A DNA stretch of 64,000 bases, from contig CACYYG010000005.1 in assembly GCA_902778535.1 (NCBI GenBank), positions 62,001 to 126,000 of the forward strand, given 5' to 3'. The notes under the pieces were generated by a model. It was not told where the DNA came from and did not search any database. It was given only the letters and a program-made list of their open reading frames with translations. This document shows, piece by piece, positions 60,141 to 64,000 of the stretch. Every line of letters starts with the position of its first letter. The stretch's first letter is position 1. The position numbers and the translations under genes are program-made. Source of the stretch: an uncultured Prevotellaceae bacterium (GTDB lineage Bacteria; Bacteroidota; Bacteroidia; Bacteroidales; Bacteroidaceae).

Positions 60141-61445
60141 TTATGACTGTTTGTTTTTGATGGCAAAGACACAGGCTGAGCCTATGACAAGGAGTGTGCA
60201 GGCCACGAACATCATCGATGTCTGGGTGCTGCCCACAAGCTTGAAGACGAAGCCGCCACAGGCTGCTGCCACAATCTGAGGCAGGCAGATGGCGCAGTTG
60301 AACAGGCCGAGGTAGGCACCCATGTGGCCGTAGCCCTGCAGGGCATTGGTGACCAGCGTGAACGGACAGGCCAGCATGGCAGCCCAGGCACAGCCGATGA
60401 GCAGGAAGGGCAGAATCTGCAGGTACTGGTTGTGGCAGAAGGGCACGAGAGCAAAGCCCAGTGCACCGAGCATCAGACTGAGAGAGTAGGCTTTCTTCAT
60501 GTCGGAGAAGCGTGCAATGACTACGGCCCAGGCCACACTGCCCATGGCCTGTATGGCATAGAGCACACCCGTCCAGTTGCGTGCCGTCTGGTAGGCCTCA
60601 CTCTCGGGAACATCGGTGTCCCAAACGGTGAGCGACACGGCATCAACCACGTAGGACCACATGTAGAGGAAGGCTGCCCAGCAGAAGAACTGCACCAGCG
60701 ACACACGCCAGAAGGCTTGCGGTGCATTGCGCAGCAGGGTGAGCCAGTTGGCCTTGCCCTCTTTCGTCTCGGGCTGCGGGTTGTACTCGGCATATTCCTT
60801 CGGCGGCCATTCTTTCACCTTCATCGTGGTGTAGAGCACGCAGAGCAGCAGAATGGCTGCACCGACGTAGAACGACCAGATGACGCTGTCGGGCACCACG
60901 CCTTTCTCTGCCACATTCTTCACGCCAAGCCAGGTGAAGAGGAAGGGGAAGATGAAGCCTGCCACACTGCCGGCATTGCACAGGAACGACTGGATGCTGT
61001 AGGCCTTGCCTTTCTGCTTCTCGTTCACCATGTCGCCCACCATCATCTTGAAGGGCTGCATGGCCATGTTGATGCTGGTGTCGAGCAGCATCAGGGCAAA
61101 GAGGCCGAAGATGAGCGCCATGCTGACCGACATGCCGAAGGAGCCGCTGTTGGGCAGCAGGCACATCACGGCCACGGCGGCGAAGGCTCCGACAAACAGA
61201 TAGGGGATGCGCCGGCCGAAGCGCGTCCACGTCTTGTCGCTCAGCGTTCCCACGATGGGCTGCACAATCATTCCCATCAGCGGGGGCAGGATCCAGAAGA
61301 AGCTCAGCGAGTGGGGGTCGGCACCAAGGGTGCGGAAGATGGATGAGATGTTAGCGCTTTGCAGTGCGTAGGCTATCTGCACTCCAAAGAATCCGAAGCT
61401 CAGGTTCCAGAGCTTCCAAAACGACAAATCAGGTTTCTGTTTCAT
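60141..61445 (-). CDS. MFS sugar:cation symporter (GPH/SLC45-like)
   Basis: A 434-residue transporter with twelve membrane helices. The start LSFWKLWNLSFGFFGVQIAYALQSANISSIFRTLGADP and the loop GTLSDKTWTRFGRRIPYLFVGA are typical of the sucrose/maltose symporter group. I begin at the ATG at 61445, because upstream codons come from the GACAAC repeat. It lies downstream of the LacI and GxxExxY genes and directly before SemiSWEET. The sugar is not known, though the LacI-SusC context indicates an oligosaccharide breakdown product. Confidence 0.88.
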   Translation of the reverse strand: MKQKPDLSFWKLWNLSFGFFGVQIAYALQSANISSIFRTLGADPHSLSFFWILPPLMGMIVQPIVGTLSDKTWTRFGRRIPYLFVGAFAAVAVMCLLPNSGSFGMSVSMALIFGLFALMLLDTSINMAMQPFKMMVGDMVNEKQKGKAYSIQSFLCNAGSVAGFIFPFLFTWLGVKNVAEKGVVPDSVIWSFYVGAAILLLCVLYTTMKVKEWPPKEYAEYNPQPETKEGKANWLTLLRNAPQAFWRVSLVQFFCWAAFLYMWSYVVDAVSLTVWDTDVPESEAYQTARNWTGVLYAIQAMGSVAWAVVIARFSDMKKAYSLSLMLGALGFALVPFCHNQYLQILPFLLIGCAWAAMLACPFTLVTNALQGYGHMGAYLGLFNCAICLPQIVAAACGGFVFKLVGSTQTSMMFVACTLLVIGSACVFAIKNKQS

Positions 61446-61472
61446 ATTTCTTAGGACTATTTTTTTTGTTTT

Positions 61473-61971
61473 GAAGACAACTTGAACAACTTGGACAACT
61501 TCTTTATTATTGGCTCTTGACAATACTTCCGTTTACAGTAAGCACCTCTCCAATCTCTTTGTCATAGAAATACCGCTCGATGGTTGCAAACCGAGGAGCG
61601 AAATTAACCAAGATGCCACAGGGGTATTTTGTTAATCTGAGATAATTGAACAACTGTGACCGATGGATGTTTGACAATTCAGTCACAGCTTTACATTCGA
61701 TAATAATGTCACTCTTACAAAGAAAATCCAAGCGATAAACAGCAGTCATTGCTTTACCATGATACTGAGGGTGGAATGTCTTTTCTCTCTCATAAGCAAT
61801 ATCCTGTTCCCTTAGCTGCAACTCCAGTCCCTCCTGATAACAAAACTCATTAAGTCCGGCACCAAGCTCATTGTGAACTTCGTGAATGGCACCAATAATA
61901 TCATAAATATGTTCTTTCAGGAAAGATATGTCAATCATAAAAAGGTTGTCTTAGTTGTTCATGTTGTCTTC
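61473..61971. mobile_element. Inverted-repeat cassette enclosing the GxxExxY gene
   Basis: Left arm 61473-61502 (GAAGACAACTTGAACAACTT then GGACAACTTC) and right arm 61944-61971 (GGTTGTCTTAGTTGTTCATG then TTGTCTTC) are imperfect inverted copies. They abut the gene: 4 bp after its stop and 5 bp before its start. A copy of the arms without a gene is at 42040-42108. The whole unit is 499 bp and lies in the lacI-MFS spacer. Mobility is inferred. Confidence 0.6.
61507..61938 (-). CDS. GxxExxY protein (PD-(D/E)XK nuclease fold)
   Basis: A 143-residue protein. The name-giving motif is GLNEFCY (residues 28-34). Further on, YRLDFLCKSDIIIECKAVTEL carries the nuclease-like Asp71 and E81-x-K83 signature, and LRLTKYPCGILVNF is the usual family end. 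Members are sporadic in Bacteroidetes; their function is not established, but the fold predicts DNA or RNA cleavage. It interrupts an otherwise ordinary sugar operon and is enclosed by inverted repeats. Confidence 0.9.
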   Translation of the reverse strand: MIDISFLKEHIYDIIGAIHEVHNELGAGLNEFCYQEGLELQLREQDIAYEREKTFHPQYHGKAMTAVYRLDFLCKSDIIIECKAVTELSNIHRSQLFNYLRLTKYPCGILVNFAPRFATIERYFYDKEIGEVLTVNGSIVKSQ

Positions 61972-61979
61972 ATAAAAAA

Positions 61980-62999
61980 TTATCTTGTTGTTCCTCTTAT
62001 AATGAGTCGTGTGCGTACGATGCGCTTCTCAACATGACCGGCGGGCAGGGCGCCCTCGACGAGGCCGATGAGGATGTTGGCTGCCTCCTCGCCCACGCGG
62101 ATGCCCCGCTGCTCAACGGTGGTGAGCATGGGGTCGCAGCTGACGGCGCGCTCACCGTTGGTGAAGCCGCAGATGCTGATGTCCTCAGGCACCCGCAGCC
62201 CCATGCGCTTCACGGTGTAGAGGATGCCGATGGCCGTGTCGTCGTTGACGGCGAAGAAGGCATCGGGATAGTAGTCGCCATCGAACATGTCGGGCGTGAT
62301 GAGCTCAGCGTCCTGACGGTTGTCGCAATAGCGCGTGAGGTTAATGTCGAAGGGCAGGCCATGCTTCAGCAGTGCATCCTTGTAGCCGTTGAAACGGTTC
62401 TTCGATATTTCCAGATTCATCTGCGAACCGTAGTAGACGATGCGGCGGCAGCCCGTCTGTATGAGGTGGGTGACGGCATTGTAGGCACCCATATAGTCGT
62501 CGACGACGACGCGGCTGGCGTTGACGCCCGTGCAGATGCGGTCGTAGAACACCAGAGGCACGCCGGCGTCGATGAGACGCTGGAAGTGCTCGTAGTGCTG
62601 CGTGTCCTTGGCCTGCGAGACGATGATGCCGCACACCTTGTTTTCGTAGAACGACTGGCAGAGGCGCACCTCGCGCTCATACTGCTCGCCGCTCTGTGCC
62701 ACCATGATGCGATAGCCGTGCTGCTCGGCCTCTTCCTCAATGCCTTTCAGGATGGTGCTGAAGTAGTAGTGCACCAGCTCGGGCACGATGACGCCAATGA
62801 TCTTCACGGGCTTCACACGTGAGTGGCGCAACGACTCGGCCAGCACGTTGGGTGTGAAATTGTGCTCGCGGGCATACTGCTGAATGCGCTGGCGCTGCGC
62901 TGCGCTGATGCGCGTAGAATTGTTTAGTGCCCTCGATACTGTGGCCACCGAAATGCCCAGCGCGTGAGCAATGTCTTTCATCGTCAGGTTTTCTTTCAT
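61980..62999 (-). CDS. LacI-family transcriptional regulator
   Basis: A 339-residue repressor. Residues 1-60 are the LacI helix-turn-helix and hinge (LTMKDIAHALGISVATVSRALNNSTRISAAQRQRI). Residues 61-339 form a periplasmic-binding-protein-like sugar sensor (KIIGVIVPELVHYYFSTILKGIEEEAEQHGY, PDAFFAVNDDTAIGILYTVKRMG). It is divergent from the susC gene and precedes the sugar transporters, so it probably governs both. The 12-bp palindrome at 63341 is a good operator candidate. Confidence 0.93.
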   Translation of the reverse strand: MKENLTMKDIAHALGISVATVSRALNNSTRISAAQRQRIQQYAREHNFTPNVLAESLRHSRVKPVKIIGVIVPELVHYYFSTILKGIEEEAEQHGYRIMVAQSGEQYEREVRLCQSFYENKVCGIIVSQAKDTQHYEHFQRLIDAGVPLVFYDRICTGVNASRVVVDDYMGAYNAVTHLIQTGCRRIVYYGSQMNLEISKNRFNGYKDALLKHGLPFDINLTRYCDNRQDAELITPDMFDGDYYPDAFFAVNDDTAIGILYTVKRMGLRVPEDISICGFTNGERAVSCDPMLTTVEQRGIRVGEEAANILIGLVEGALPAGHVEKRIVRTRLIIRGTTR

Positions 63000-63277
63000 C
63001 TCTTTTTCGTTAAAGGCACTGTTTTGTCAGCGGGCAATGCTCTGAAAAAAACAACTCAGATCCGCGTGAAAAAAAACCATTGACTTTTGAAAAAAAACCA
63101 TTGGGTTTTGAAAAAATCTATCGATCGATTTTTTCGTGCAGATCTCGCCTTTTCTTTTCCAGACACTCGCCTCTTCGAAAACACGCCTGTTTACTGGCAT
63201 TTGCAGCCGTTTTTACGGCTGTTGTTGCCGTTGCCTGTTTTTTCTGACTTTCTTTGCCGGTTGAAGCAATTACTTTG

Positions 63278-63285
63278 CAAAGATA
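63278..63285 (-). promoter_or_regulatory. -7 element TATCTTTG for lacI
   Basis: Minus strand TATCTTTG, giving a leader of about 275 nt. That leader contains a GAAAAAATC/GATTTTTTC stem (63110-63135) and a repeated AAAAAACCATTG word (63070-63105); no gene is seen in it. Confidence 0.5.
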
Positions 63286-63340
63286 ATGCAAACTTTTCTC
63301 ACACGCGCGAATCCTTAATATTTTATAATATGAGAACTAT

Positions 63341-63352
63341 GCAAACGTTTGC
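63341..63352. promoter_or_regulatory. LacI-type operator GCAAACGTTTGC
   Basis: A perfect 12-bp palindrome with central CG, the form bound by LacI/GalR regulators. It lies between the divergent lacI and susC promoters. Confidence 0.65.
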
Positions 63353-63408
63353 GCTTTGTGTGCAAAAGAAAACAAGTAAAAAATTGTCACTACAAGTAAA
63401 AAAGAAAG

Positions 63409-63416
63409 TAACTTTG
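63409..63416 (+). promoter_or_regulatory. -7 element TAACTTTG for susC
   Basis: TAACTTTG, 62 nt upstream of the susC start and 56 nt after the operator palindrome. Confidence 0.6.
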
Positions 63417-63478
63417 CATTGAAATTACCTAATAGGCGAATAGAGAAACGTAAACAATATTAACTAACCAAAAATGTA

Positions 63479-64000
63479 ATGATGAAGCAGGTAAACATTC
63501 AATTACCGCTGAGGATAATGACCCTACTCTTAGGGCTCTTCCTTTCGGTAGGGGCCTTTGCGCAGCAGATTACTGTGAAAGGCCATGTGAAAGACGCCAC
63601 TGGTGAACCCATCATCGGAGCTACCATCAAGGTTGCCGGTGCACAGGGAGGCGTCATCAGTGACTTCGACGGAAATTTCACCATTCAGGCAGCTCAGGGA
63701 ACAATGCTCGAGGTGTCCTACATCGGCTATCAGGCAGTCAGCGTGGCTGCTGGCCCTAATGTGGTGGTGACGCTGCAGGAAGACTCGCAGTCGCTGGAGC
63801 AGGTGGTGGTCATCGGTTACGGTGTGGCCAAGAAGAACGACCTCACCGGCTCAGTGACGGCCCTCAAGCCCGACGAGAAGAACCACGGACTCATCACCAG
63901 TGCTCAGGACATGATCCAAGGTAAGATTGCCGGTGTGAACGTAACCAGCGACGGCGGTACGCCGGGCGGCAGCTCTACCATCCGCATCCGTGGCGGCTCG
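63479..64000 (+). CDS. SusC/RagA-type TonB-dependent receptor, N-terminal part
   Basis: The first 174 residues of an outer-membrane receptor cut by the window edge. Signal peptide to about AFAQQ; carboxypeptidase-like domain with VKGHVKDATGEPIIGATIKV and FDGNFTIQA; TonB box region LEQVVVIGYGVAKKNDLTGSV; and the plug start MIQGKIAGVNVTSDGGTPGGSSTIRIRGGS. SusC proteins import oligosaccharides with a SusD partner, expected downstream. The LacI regulator, sugar symporter and SemiSWEET on the other side make this a polysaccharide-use locus. Two adjacent ATGs (63479, 63482) are possible starts. Confidence 0.95.
   Translation, partial: MMKQVNIQLPLRIMTLLLGLFLSVGAFAQQITVKGHVKDATGEPIIGATIKVAGAQGGVISDFDGNFTIQAAQGTMLEVSYIGYQAVSVAAGPNVVVTLQEDSQSLEQVVVIGYGVAKKNDLTGSVTALKPDEKNHGLITSAQDMIQGKIAGVNVTSDGGTPGGSSTIRIRGGS

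Noticed and set aside
63087..63422. Open frame of 111 codons between lacI and susC
   Set aside because: It is mainly Lys/Phe-rich translation of AT-rich spacer, runs over the operator and both promoter elements and resembles no protein.

Overview
The window comes from a bacterium of the order Bacteroidales, most probably Prevotella or a close relative. The evidence is the Bacteroidetes -7 promoter element TAnnTTTG upstream of many genes, a SusC-type receptor, type IX secretion genes (porU, porV), BspA-type leucine-rich repeats, a sigma/anti-sigma/outer-membrane-receptor triad, a LytS/LytTR pair, a TPR-AraC membrane regulator and meso-diaminopimelate dehydrogenase. I see no rRNA, CRISPR array or prophage. 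One tRNA gene, tRNA-Leu(TAA), is present.

Layout. 1-6.7 kb: the end of an AraC regulator, an SGNH hydrolase, a MATE exporter, NhaD, MscS with a secreted flavodoxin, an unknown gene and tRNA-Leu. 6.9-11.3 kb: two secreted proteins (one a Cthe_2159-like beta-helix) followed by a LytS-type kinase and a LytTR regulator. 11.4-18.2 kb (minus strand): outer-membrane receptor, anti-sigma and ECF sigma; then argH, a Cys-rich lipoprotein and a REP-associated tyrosine transposase (RAYT). 18.4-24.5 kb: TPR-AraC regulator and secreted proteins including an esterase. 24.5-31.1 kb (minus): malQ, nadB and a GH35 beta-galactosidase. 31.6-41.1 kb: a PurF-like protein without the N-terminal Cys, a lysozyme-fold protein, lemA, an M48 protease, an SGNH hydrolase, ftcD, priA and a thioredoxin-like lipid- or envelope-associated protein. 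41.1-43.0 kb: a secreted protein and ddh. 43.3-51.6 kb: two tandem porU-like sortases plus porV. 52.3-56.6 kb: a membrane protein, a BspA LRR protein with cohesin-like and dockerin modules, a second cohesin-like protein and a gene remnant. 56.7-59.7 kb: an AAA ATPase, ispF and a STAS-kinase fusion. 59.8-64 kb: a sugar locus with SemiSWEET, an MFS sugar symporter, a GxxExxY protein, a LacI regulator and a divergent SusC start with a LacI-type operator.

The most unusual theme is palindromic DNA. At least five unrelated families of short inverted repeats lie between genes, and similar palindromes sit in frame inside a MATE exporter, PriA, PorU and other proteins. Two features suggest mobility: a RAYT gene, and a GxxExxY nuclease-like gene enclosed exactly by inverted repeats of which a gene-free copy exists 19 kb away. 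A 70-bp mosaic built from pieces of two nearby genes lies behind the receptor gene.

Several secreted proteins end in a YDLQGR...G(L/V)Y(I/V)-type tail, fitting cargo for the type IX system encoded here. All functions are read from sequence motifs; no database search was possible.
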